Of a stretch of DNA of 64,000 nt, positions 1-8,600 are shown piece by piece. The first letter of the stretch is position 1. Each line of letters begins with the position of its first letter. Origin of the DNA: Erythrobacter colymbi (lineage in GTDB: Bacteria; Pseudomonadota; Alphaproteobacteria; Sphingomonadales; Sphingomonadaceae); contig NZ_MUYK01000006.1 in assembly GCF_002155685.1 (NCBI RefSeq), forward strand, positions 140,231-204,230. Reading direction: 5' to 3'. The notes beneath the pieces are model-generated. The model saw only the letters and a list, made by a program, of their open reading frames with translations, did no database searches and had not been told where the DNA came from. The translations under genes were made by a program, and so were the position numbers.

Positions 1-153
1 GAGGCCTATCTGGTCAAGTGCGACCGGGAGACCACGTCGCAGCAGGACGTGAACAGCGGGATCGTCAACATTCTGGTCGGCTTTGCGCCGCTGAAACCCG
101 CCGAGTTCGTCGTGGTGCGGTTGACGCAGCTGGCCGGCCGGCTGGCAGCCTGA
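1..153 (+). CDS. eCIS tail sheath protein, C-terminal fragment (cut by window edge)
   Basis: Only the last 50 residues are present, because the gene starts before the window. They read EAYLVKCDRETTSQQDVNSG, then IVNILVGFAPLKPAEFVVVR and a short hydrophobic end. This is the typical C-terminal signature of phage and eCIS contractile sheath proteins (the VKCD..T...D...GIVN..VGFAPLKPAEFV pattern). The sheath C-terminus sits next to the inner tube and helps lock subunits together. The tube gene follows 20 bases downstream, as in Afp/PVC-type clusters. Eukaryote-targeting and bacterium-targeting systems share this ending, so it does not indicate the target. Further sheath paralogues may lie upstream, outside the window. 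Confidence 0.9.
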   Translation, partial: EAYLVKCDRETTSQQDVNSGIVNILVGFAPLKPAEFVVVRLTQLAGRLAA

Positions 154-173
154 GCGGGGAGGGAGATCAGGAC

Positions 174-689
174 ATGGCCATTTTCACCACCAACGCCAAC
201 CGTTTCGACCCTTACAAGAACTTCCGGTTCCGCCTGAAGTGGGAGGGGCGCTACATCGCCGGCATCTCCAAGGTCAGCGCGCTCAAGCGCACGACCGAGG
301 TGGTCGAGCACCGCGACGGGGGCGACCCGACGACGATGCGCAAATCGCCCGGCAACACCAAGTTCGAGCCGATCACGCTCGAACGCGGGGTGACGCACGA
401 TACCGAGTTCGAGGACTGGGCCTCGCAGGTCTGGCGGATCAACAACGAACGTGGCAGCCAGATCGCGCTCGGCGGCTTCCGGCGCAACCTGCTGCTGGAG
501 CTGCACAACGAAGCCGGGCAGATCGCGATCGTCTACAAGATCTTCCGGGCGTGGGTGTCGGAATACAACGCCCTGCCGGAGCTGGATGCGAACGCCAATG
601 CGGTCGCGATCCAGTCGATGATCCTCCAGCACGAAGGCTTCGTGCGCGACATCGACGTGCCCGAACCGACCGAGCCGTTGGTGATCTGA
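174..689 (+). CDS. eCIS inner tube protein (gp19/Afp1-like)
   Basis: 171 residues, close to the usual size of contractile-tail inner tube subunits (about 150-170). It begins MAIFTTNANRFDPYKNFRFR and continues with a GxYIAGISKVSALKRTTEVVEHRDGGDP stretch, the hallmark of the T4 gp19-like tube family in eCIS. Hexameric rings of this protein form the rigid tube driven out when the sheath contracts. I chose ATG 174 because a GGGGAGGGAGA Shine-Dalgarno sequence lies just upstream. Longer upstream starts would run antisense-like sequence through the sheath end. It lies directly after the sheath, as expected for a sheath-tube pair. Confidence 0.92.
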   Translation: MAIFTTNANRFDPYKNFRFRLKWEGRYIAGISKVSALKRTTEVVEHRDGGDPTTMRKSPGNTKFEPITLERGVTHDTEFEDWASQVWRINNERGSQIALGGFRRNLLLELHNEAGQIAIVYKIFRAWVSEYNALPELDANANAVAIQSMILQHEGFVRDIDVPEPTEPLVI

Positions 690-699
690 GGGCACAGCC

Positions 700-1377
700 A
701 TGCCCCAACTCGACGAGGCGGACGCGCTGGCGCTGTGGGAAAGCGGCGAGCGCCTGAGCATGCTCGACCGCGCGGTGCGGCTGGCGGCGGTGCTGGGGGG
801 AACCGGCATCGAGGCCGCGGCCGACCTGCCGCTTCCGCAGCGCGACCGGCTGCTGCTGGCGGCGCTGCGCCAGATGGGCGGGCCGAGCGCGGCGGTGGTG
901 GCGACCTGCCCCGAATGCGGCACGCTGCACGAGGCCGACGTGGCGCTCGCCCCGCTGCTCGAGACCCGTGACGCTGCCGCGCCGCAGGTGACCTTCGGCG
1001 ATCGCCCGGCAGCGCTCCGCCCCCCGACCAGCCGCGACCTTGCCGCCGCAGTGGTGAGCGGCGATGCGGCGACGCTCGCCGAGCGGTGCTGCGACGCGCC
1101 CGGGGCGCTCGCCGATCCCGCCGCGATCGAAGAGGCGCTCGATTCGGCCTTTCCGCTGCTCAACATCATGATCGCGATGGACTGTGACGATTGCGGAGCG
1201 CAGTTCGCGCGGCGCTTCGATCCGGTGCCCTTGCTGTGGGCGCAGGTCACGGCGCGCGCGAAGGCCGCGCTGGCGACGGTCGATTGCCTCGCGCGGGCCT
1301 ATGGCTGGAGCGAGGCGGAGATCTTCGCGCTGAGCCCCACCCGCCGCCAGCTCTACCGCGAAATGGCGCTGCAATGA
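700..1377 (+). CDS. Cys4 zinc-ribbon-like protein of the eCIS operon (T4 baseplate-protein-like)
   Basis: 225 residues. The visible hallmark is two cysteine pairs, CPEC at residues 70-73 and CDDC at 162-165, spaced like the two halves of a zinc ribbon separated by a helical insertion. The N-terminal half is helical (ALWESGERLSMLDRAVRLAA) and the C-terminus is rich in aromatic and charged residues. Proteins of this type occur in tail loci after the tube gene and resemble the T4 baseplate/hub assembly family. By position it probably helps assemble the tube or baseplate and may not be in the mature particle. That role is inference from context and the Cys4 pattern. The stop overlaps the next start (ATGA). 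Confidence 0.6.
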   Translation: MPQLDEADALALWESGERLSMLDRAVRLAAVLGGTGIEAAADLPLPQRDRLLLAALRQMGGPSAAVVATCPECGTLHEADVALAPLLETRDAAAPQVTFGDRPAALRPPTSRDLAAAVVSGDAATLAERCCDAPGALADPAAIEEALDSAFPLLNIMIAMDCDDCGAQFARRFDPVPLLWAQVTARAKAALATVDCLARAYGWSEAEIFALSPTRRQLYREMALQ

Positions 1378-2132
1378 GCGGCCTGTTCGCTACGCTCGCC
1401 GCCGCGGCGCAAGGGGGGGAGGGCACGCTCCAGGCCCGCCCGCGCGGCACCTTCGAGCCTGATCCCGCGGCAGGGTTCGAGGAGGGTGAGGACGAGCGCC
1501 TGATTGGCGTTGTGGCGCGGGACGAGGTCGGGGCATCGCCGCTGCCTGCTGCCCGCGCTGCCAGCGAGCGGAGCCAGCCTGCCTCTGACGCGCTTCTGCC
1601 TGATGCGCGCGCGCCGAAAAGCACTGTGCCCGGTGTTCTGGCCGCATCTCGCGATCTGCCCACTGCCTCAGGCACGCTCCTGCCCGAGGTCTCGTCCGCG
1701 CCGCAAATGGCACGCGGCGCGGCGCGTGAGGCTGAAGATGCATCCGCAAACCAGCGCCTCGCGCTTCGGGCTGCGGCCGATGACCGTCCGCAGCCGGTGC
1801 GTCCTGCCGACAACTCCGGCACCCCCGTCGACCGCGCGCCCCTCGCCGCCGATGTGCGCAGCACCGATACCGCCGTTGCCCCGCTCCTCCTCGCCCCGCT
1901 CGCCGCGCCCGGTACCGAGGCTGCCGCCACCCTTTCCCCGCCCTCGCAGGACACCCCCGTGCCCCGCGCACCCGAGCGACGCAGCCTCACCATCGGGCGA
2001 ATCGAGGTCCGCCCGCCGCCGCCCGCGCCCGCCGCGCCGCCGTCCCCGCCGCAGCACGCCTTCCGCACCACCGCCATCCCGCGCGCGCTGCCCCGCCAGT
2101 CGCTCGACGACTACCGTCGCAGGGGGCGCTGA
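1374..2132 (+). CDS. Pro/Ala-rich low-complexity protein in the eCIS operon, function unknown
   Basis: 252 residues, starting at an ATG that overlaps the preceding stop. The sequence is dominated by Pro, Ala, Arg, Ser and Thr with no obvious fold in the middle. There is a short ordered-looking N-terminus (MSGLFATLAAAAQGGEG) and a C-terminal end with PRALPRQSLDDYRRRGR. The reading frame is supported by tight coupling on both sides (4-bp overlap upstream, 3-base gap to the next ATG) and by absence of stops over 250 codons, although high GC makes open frames common. I do not recognise a family. The layout, short terminal motifs joined by a disordered linker, would suit an adaptor or chaperone that tethers components during assembly. 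Confidence 0.55.
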   Translation: MSGLFATLAAAAQGGEGTLQARPRGTFEPDPAAGFEEGEDERLIGVVARDEVGASPLPAARAASERSQPASDALLPDARAPKSTVPGVLAASRDLPTASGTLLPEVSSAPQMARGAAREAEDASANQRLALRAAADDRPQPVRPADNSGTPVDRAPLAADVRSTDTAVAPLLLAPLAAPGTEAAATLSPPSQDTPVPRAPERRSLTIGRIEVRPPPPAPAAPPSPPQHAFRTTAIPRALPRQSLDDYRRRGR

Positions 2133-2135
2133 GCC

Positions 2136-3461
2136 ATGCCGGGAGGTCTCGCCATCGCTGCCCTGTCCCACGCGCTGCGGTTCCGCCTGCGCCAGGTGAT
2201 CACCGAGGAAGACAGCGCCGCGATCGGCCAGATCGATGTCGTCACCCGCGCGCCCGAGCAAATGGGCACCCCCGCGCCGACCCGCGCGACCCTGCTGCTC
2301 TACCCCTATCGCGTTGTGCCGAATGCCGGTTGGCAGAGCAGCCGCGGCGCGCCCTACAATTCCGCCGGCGAGCGGCAGGCCGATCCGCTTCTGGCGCTCG
2401 ACGTGCACTATCTGCTCGCCGCCTATGGCCCCAACGCAGTGCTGCCCGAGCTCGCGCTCGGCATAGCGATGCTCGCGCTGCACGAGACCCCGCAGCTGAC
2501 CGCCGCGCTGCTTCAGGCCGCAGCCTCCGATGCCTCGCTGCCGGGCACCTCGCCTCTGCCGCAGGCGGTGCAGCAGCTCGCCAGTCAGGACGCGCCGATC
2601 AAGGTGTCCGCCACGCCGCTCGACATGGAGCCACTTTCGCAGCTGTGGTCGATGATGAACAGCGGGCTTCGCGTGGGCATGACCTATCAGGTCGGCACCC
2701 TGCTGATGGAGCGCCAGCGGCGGCGTGCGCCCGCGCCCCCGGTGCGCGAGGGGCGGCTGGCGGTCACGCTGCTGCGCGCGCCCAATATCGACCGCCTGCT
2801 GGTCGCCCCCGCCGATCCCGCCCAGCCTTTCGCCGAACGCGCCATCGCCGCACCGGGCGAGCGCATCAGGCTGACCGGCAGCGGGCTTGCGGGCGCGATC
2901 ACCGAACTGCTGGTGGGCGGGCTGGTCGTCCCCACCACCGCGCTGGCGCAGGATGCTCTCGAAGCGAGCCTTCCTGCCAACCTGCGCCCCGGCCTGGCGC
3001 AGCTGCGCATCCGCCACCGGATCGCCAAGCCCGCAGGAAAGCTTCCGCCGCCGCCCGCCGGGAACATCCCGGTCGAACAGTCGAACCTCGTCGCCATCGC
3101 CATCCGTCCGGTGCTGCGCACCACGAACCCCTTCGTATTCAGCGGACGTGTGGTCGATGACGGTGTGGTGCGCTTTACCGCGACGGTGCATTTCGCGGTC
3201 GCGGTCGGACGGTTGCAGCGCGCCGAACTGCTGCTCAATGCGGTGAACCCGGACGCCAACGGGCGTTTCCCGGCCTATGTCTTCGAAGCGCCCGATCCGC
3301 CCCCGGGCACGGCGGACGCAGCGGTCACCAACCGCACCTTCACCATCGCCGGCGTCACGCCGGGGCAATATCTCGCGCGGGTGATCATCGACGGTGCGGA
3401 AAGCGCGCTCAGGACGGGAGCGGCGGGCTATAACGGCCCGATCGCCACGGTGCCGGCATGA
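2136..3461 (+). CDS. DUF4255 eCIS tail terminator/sheath-capping protein (Afp16/Pvc16-like)
   Basis: 441 residues. The N-terminal half (about 1-190) matches the DUF4255/Pvc16_N family: IAALSHALRFRLRQVI, a mid-region LLLYPYRVVPN, and ALDVHYLLAAYG. In Afp/PVC particles this family caps the distal end of the tube and sheath and fixes tail length. The C-terminal half (about 230-430) is beta-rich with GERIRLTGSGLAG, which looks like IPT/TIG-type immunoglobulin-like domains. This extension makes it longer than minimal Pvc16 proteins. It ends with a 4-bp overlap with the AAA+ ATPase gene, the common Afp16-Afp15 pairing. Start ATG 2136 lies 3 bases after the previous stop. Confidence 0.85.
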   Translation: MPGGLAIAALSHALRFRLRQVITEEDSAAIGQIDVVTRAPEQMGTPAPTRATLLLYPYRVVPNAGWQSSRGAPYNSAGERQADPLLALDVHYLLAAYGPNAVLPELALGIAMLALHETPQLTAALLQAAASDASLPGTSPLPQAVQQLASQDAPIKVSATPLDMEPLSQLWSMMNSGLRVGMTYQVGTLLMERQRRRAPAPPVREGRLAVTLLRAPNIDRLLVAPADPAQPFAERAIAAPGERIRLTGSGLAGAITELLVGGLVVPTTALAQDALEASLPANLRPGLAQLRIRHRIAKPAGKLPPPPAGNIPVEQSNLVAIAIRPVLRTTNPFVFSGRVVDDGVVRFTATVHFAVAVGRLQRAELLLNAVNPDANGRFPAYVFEAPDPPPGTADAAVTNRTFTIAGVTPGQYLARVIIDGAESALRTGAAGYNGPIATVPA

Positions 3462-5365
3462 GCGCTAGCGTCCATCCTTTCACCGGCGCCGCAGCCGGCA
3501 CAGCGGAGCCGCCGACCCTCGCGCCGGAGATCGACGCGATCAATCGCCGCCTGGCCGAGCTTGCCGGGGTCGCTCCGCCCGAGGCCATGCCGCCCGAGGC
3601 CGCGCCGCGCTGGGCCGTCGATGCGGTCGCGCTGCGCTTCGGCCTTTCGGCGGGCGAGCGGGCCGCACTGCTCTTTGCCGCCGCGAGCGAATGCTGCGCC
3701 GCCACCGCCGCGCTGGTCGCGCGCATCGGCAGCGGCCCGCCGACACTGGGCCTCGCGATCCGGGTGTGCGAGGGGCTCGACTGGGCAGCGCTCCGCCCCG
3801 ACGCCGCATTGCGCCGCGCGCGCCTGATCGCACTCGCCGAAGTGCCGGGCGCGGGGCTAAGCGAGCGGCCGTTCCGGATCGACGACAACGTGCTGCTGTT
3901 CCTCAACGGCTGCACCCAGATCGCGCCCGAACTGATCGCGGTGAGCCAGACGCTGCCCGCCTCGGCGCGGCTGGCGACCGATGCGACGCTGGTCGCCGAG
4001 ATCGCCGGGGCCTGCGAGGCGGCGGGCGGGGCATTGCTGGGCATGCCGGTGATCGAACTCAACGCGAGCGAGCGGGCAGACGGTGTCGCCCACGCGCTCG
4101 CCGGGTTCCATGCGGCGGGCTTCGGCAGCCTCGTCGTCCCGCTCTCGCGCCTGCCTGCCGATCCGGCGGCGCTGGTGGGGCTGCGCGATCTGTGGCTGCG
4201 CGATGCGCTGCTCTATGGCCTGGCGCTGGTGCTGGTCGACGACGTGCCGGGCGCGGCGATGCTCGATCCGCTGGTCGGCGGCTGGGCAGGGCCCGTCGCG
4301 CTGGTGACGGATACGCCGCGGCTGGAGCTGACGGCGCGGCGCAGCTTCGTTGTCGGCCATGACCGGACGCAGCAGCGCGCGGCATGGCAGAGCGCGCTCG
4401 GCGAGACCTCGGGCACGCCCGCCCCGGATCTCGTCGAGCGCCTCGCACACAGCTTCCGCCTGCCCGTTCCGGTGGTCGCCGATCTCGCACAGCGCCACGC
4501 CGCGGACAGCCCCGAGACGCTCTGGGCCGCCGCCCGCGCGGCAGCCTCTCCGCGCGATATCGGCTTTGTCGACCGGATCGTCCCCGTGGCGCGCGCCGAG
4601 CAGCTGATCCTCCCCGACGAGGCGGCGGCGACCATCGCCACCATCATCGGTGCAGGCCGCGCGCATCACCGCGTCGTGGGCGAATGGGGCTTTGGCGGGG
4701 CGAGCGCGCGTGGGCTCGGCATCACCGCGCTGTTTTCGGGCGAGAGCGGCACCGGCAAGACCATGGCCGCCGAAGCCATTGCCCATGCCTTGTCGCTCGA
4801 TCTCTACCGGGTCGAGGTCTCCGCCGTCGTCAGCAAGTATATCGGCGAAACCGAGAAAAACCTGCGCCGGGTCTTCGCCGCAGCCGAAGCTGGCGGCGGG
4901 GTGCTGCTGTTCGACGAGGCCGACACCCTGTTCGGCAAACGCAGCGAGGTGAAGGACGCGCACGACCGCTATGCCAACATGGAGGTCGGCTACCTGCTCC
5001 AGCTGATGGAGAGCTTCGCCGGGATCACCATCCTCACCACCAATATCGACGACGGGCTCGACAGCGCCTTCATGCGGCGGCTGCGGTTTGCGGTGCAGTT
5101 CCCGCTGCCCGGCCAGGCCGAGCGCGAGCGGATCTGGGCGGGGATCTTCCCGGCGGCGACACCGCTGGGCGAGATCGACCACACCGCGCTTTCGCGCCTC
5201 TCGCTCACTGGCGGCAACATCCGCAACATCGCCTTGGGCGCAAGCCTGCGCGCGGCGGCAGCGGGCGGGGTGGTGGGGATGGCAGAGATCCTCGATGCGG
5301 CGCGTGCGGAGTTGGTGAAGCTCGGCCGCCCGCTCAGCGATATCGACCAGAGGAGCTGGGGATGA
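3458..5365 (+). CDS. eCIS AAA+ ATPase (Afp15/Pvc15-like)
   Basis: 635 residues. The C-terminal AAA+ module carries Walker A GESGTGKT at residues 428-435, Walker B VLLFDEAD at 482-489, a following LFGKRSEVKDAHDRY segment, sensor-1 TTN in ITILTTN, and an arginine-rich MRRLRFAVQFP stretch typical of classical AAA proteins. The N-terminal 400 residues form a helical family-specific domain. Afp15/Pvc15-type ATPases are needed for particle assembly or stability, probably acting on tail components or cargo. This is known from the family and not shown here. The gene overlaps its DUF4255 partner upstream and the small protein downstream by 4 bp each, which indicates translational coupling. Confidence 0.9.
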   Translation: MSASVHPFTGAAAGTAEPPTLAPEIDAINRRLAELAGVAPPEAMPPEAAPRWAVDAVALRFGLSAGERAALLFAAASECCAATAALVARIGSGPPTLGLAIRVCEGLDWAALRPDAALRRARLIALAEVPGAGLSERPFRIDDNVLLFLNGCTQIAPELIAVSQTLPASARLATDATLVAEIAGACEAAGGALLGMPVIELNASERADGVAHALAGFHAAGFGSLVVPLSRLPADPAALVGLRDLWLRDALLYGLALVLVDDVPGAAMLDPLVGGWAGPVALVTDTPRLELTARRSFVVGHDRTQQRAAWQSALGETSGTPAPDLVERLAHSFRLPVPVVADLAQRHAADSPETLWAAARAAASPRDIGFVDRIVPVARAEQLILPDEAAATIATIIGAGRAHHRVVGEWGFGGASARGLGITALFSGESGTGKTMAAEAIAHALSLDLYRVEVSAVVSKYIGETEKNLRRVFAAAEAGGGVLLFDEADTLFGKRSEVKDAHDRYANMEVGYLLQLMESFAGITILTTNIDDGLDSAFMRRLRFAVQFPLPGQAERERIWAGIFPAATPLGEIDHTALSRLSLTGGNIRNIALGASLRAAAAGGVVGMAEILDAARAELVKLGRPLSDIDQRSWG

Positions 5366-5622
5366 GAGGCGTGCCCTCGCTCTCGATCGAATCGCTGGTC
5401 GTGCCCGGAATGGGCGCGCAGGACGCCGAGCGGCTGGCGGCAGACCTCCACGGCCATCTTGCCGCGCTCGAGGATGCCGACCGCGCGAACGGGGTGGTGT
5501 GGCAGCAGCCGCAGGGTCCGGTCGATCTGACGCTCGAAGGCGAGCCGGACGGCACCGTCGATCCTGCCAGCATGGCCCGGGCGATCCGGTCCTATTTCAT
5601 CGTGGTGGAGCGACCGTCGTGA
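5362..5622 (+). CDS. Small eCIS-operon protein of unknown function (86 aa)
   Basis: 86 residues in the frame starting at ATG 5362, which overlaps the ATPase stop. It begins MRGVPSLSIESLVVPGMGAQ, has a predicted helix (QDAERLAADLHGHLAALEDA) and a second half with acidic and Gly residues ending in RAIRSYFIVVERPS. There are no cysteines, signal peptide or membrane segments. The stop overlaps the GTG start of the giant DUF4157 protein. Its position between the ATPase and the putative cargo/tape-measure gene is consistent with a chaperone or adaptor, but the sequence alone gives no family. Confidence 0.6.
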   Translation: MRGVPSLSIESLVVPGMGAQDAERLAADLHGHLAALEDADRANGVVWQQPQGPVDLTLEGEPDGTVDPASMARAIRSYFIVVERPS

Positions 5623-8600
5623 AGATGCGCGCGCGCCTCAGGGCCGGGACGGCCGACGTCGCATCGGGCGGGGCGATCCGCCGGGCGGAGACCCCGCACC
5701 GCGCGCTGATGGTTGCGAGGTTCGGCCGCCGCGCCGCGCATGTGCCGGTGTTCGTCGGCCCTGCGGTCGCCCAGCAGCTCGGCCGCAAGCAGGCGCAGGG
5801 TGCGGCGATCGACGGGGCGGTGTTCCTGCCGAACGAGGGCGCCGACGCCGATCTGGTCGCGCACGAGCTCGCCCACGCCTTGCAGCAGCCCGAAGCGGGA
5901 GGCCTCGCCGATGCGCCGCCCGCCGCCCTGCTCGAACGGCTGGCCCATGCCCCGGTGCTGCCCGAACACAGCCGCGCCGAGGCTATTGCCGAGCAAGCGG
6001 CGGACGGCGCGGGCAGCGCGCCGGCCGATCTCGCTGCCGCGCCCTTGCCCGCCGGTGTGGCCGCACTGCGGCGGACCGTGCCCGAGGGCGAGGCGACCAC
6101 CGCGCCCGCGCCCGTCACCCCCCGCGCCGATCCGCCCGCTCCTGCTCCGGCCACCTCCGGCCCCGACAACGCGGCTCCAGCTGCGGTGACTCCAGCTGCG
6201 GGCGAGGCCGACATCGCGCCCACTTTCGCCCCGCCCGAATTCGCCGAGCCCACCATCGATCCCGCCGTCGCCGCCCAGCGCGCGGCCGAGGCTGCGGCGG
6301 CGCAGGAGGCGATGGCGGCGGCCGAGAGCCCGGCGGGGGTGATGGACGCCTATTCGACGATGGCCCCCTCGCAGAAGGCGCTGGCGATGGGCGGGCTGCA
6401 AGGGCGGCTCGAAGCGAGCAACGCCACCGCCAACACCAAGCTCGCCGAGGCGACCCCTGCGGTCAGCGTCGCCACCCGCGGCGAGGATGCCGCGCTGCCG
6501 CTGCCCGCGCCGATCACCGTCCCCACCGACGCGCCCGACATCACCCCCGCCGACGCCGCCGCGCCGACCGTGGACGTGCCCGCCGCGCCCGAACAGCCGA
6601 CGCTTTCGGTGCCGCCCACGTTCAACCATGAAATGGAGCGGCACTTCACCGAAAGCGCGACGCCCGAGCGCGTGGACGACCAGATCGACGCGGTCTCGAC
6701 CCGCAATCCCGGCATCCAGACCGCGGTGACCGAGCGGGCCGATGTGCCGCGCGACGGGGCGAACGATCCCGCCCGGCTCGACGAGGCGCAGCAGCAGCAG
6801 CGCGATGCGGCCTCCTCGCAGCGGCAGGAAGCGGCGGCGGCGGTGGTGAACGGCCCCGGCCCCGAGACCATCATGCCCCGCGCTCTGGAGGCCGAGGTGC
6901 CCGCCCCCGCGATGCAGGCCGCCGCGACCCCGGCGATCACCCCCGCACCCGAGGCCGCGCAGCTTCAAGCGCTCGCTCTCCCCGAAACCGTGGTCGCCGA
7001 TTTCGATGCCGCAACGGGCGCCGAGATGGCCGCCAGCACTGCCGCCGCGCGCGAGCAGATGCAGACCGCCGAGACCGACCGCCAGACCGCGCACGACACT
7101 GCCGTCTCCGAGGCCGAGACCAGCCGCGCCGATGCCGAGCGGCAGGCCGATCAGGAACAGCGCGACGCCGTGACCGAGCACCGCCAGGCGATCCAGGACG
7201 AACGCCAGCGCACCGTCGATGACCAGAACACCGCGATGGCCGAGGTCAACGGACAGGCCGCCCGCGCCCGCGATGCCAAGCGCACCGAGGCCGAGACCGA
7301 GGTCCGCAACGCCGAAACGCAGATCAATGCGCGCTACGACCAGGCCGAGGCCGACGCCCGCGCCGAAGTCGCCGAGGGCGAACGCAGGGCTGAGGCCGAG
7401 CGCGAGCGCAAGCGGCGCGAGAGCGAGGAGCAGAGCTGGTGGGAACGCGCCGCCGGCTGGATCGCCGATGCCTTCGAGGCGCTGGTCTCGCTCGTCAACG
7501 GCATCTTCGATCTGGTGCGTTCGGCGATCACCGGGCTGATCGACCTCGCGCGCCGTGCGGTGACGGCGCTGATCGACCTCGCCTCGCGCGCCCTGCAGGC
7601 GCTGGTCTCGGCGCTGGGCGACATCCTCAAGGGTCTCATCGACGGGCTGATCGGCCAGATCTTCCCCGAGCTCGCCGCGCGATTGAGTGCCGCGATCGAC
7701 CGCGCGGTCAACGCGGTCAACAGCGCCATCGATGCCGTCGCCAACCGCCTGATCGCCGGCGTGAACGCCATCGCCGCCGCGCTGACCTCTGCGGTCAATG
7801 CGCTGCTCGATGCGTTTCAGGGCGCGTTCAACGCCGCGGTCGCGGTGTTGCAGGCGGCCATCAGCGGCGACTGGGGCGCGCTGCTGCGGCAGGTGCTCGA
7901 TGCGGTGCTGCGCGTGCTCGGCATCGATCCGGCCGCCTTCCACGCTCTGATCGCGCAGGCGACCGATGCGATCTCGATCATCGTCAACGATCCGGGCGCC
8001 TTCGTAGGCAACATGATCTCGGCGCTGGTCGGCGGGGTCGAGAAATTCCGCGACAATTTCGGCACGCACCTGAGGCGCGGGGTGATCGGCTGGCTCACCG
8101 GCGCGCTCGGCGACATCCAGATCCCGAGCGAATGGACGCTGTGGACCGTGCTCGATCTCGTCCGCCAGATCATGGGGCTGACCTGGGATTTCGTCCGCGA
8201 GCGGGCCGGACGGCTGATCGGGCCGCAGAATGTCGCGCGGCTCGAGATGATGGCGAGCTGGATCGGCACGCTGATCACCGAGGGCTGGCAGGGCCTGTGG
8301 ACCCGCATCCAGGAATCGCTCGCCTCGCTGCGCGACAGCGTGCTCGAATCGATCCGCAACTTCCTGATGGAGCGGGTGGTGATGGCCGCGATTGGCTGGC
8401 TCGCGAGCCTGTTCAATCCGGTCGGCGCGCTGGTGAAGCTCGTGATGACGATCTGGAACATCTACCAGTTCGTCAGCGCCCAGTTGCAACGCCTGATGGG
8501 CATCGCGACGGCGGTGGTCGCCTCGATCTCGAACATCGCCCACGGCGTGCTCGATCCGGCCAAGCAGCGGGTGGAGGAGGTGCTCGGCAACCTCGTGCCG

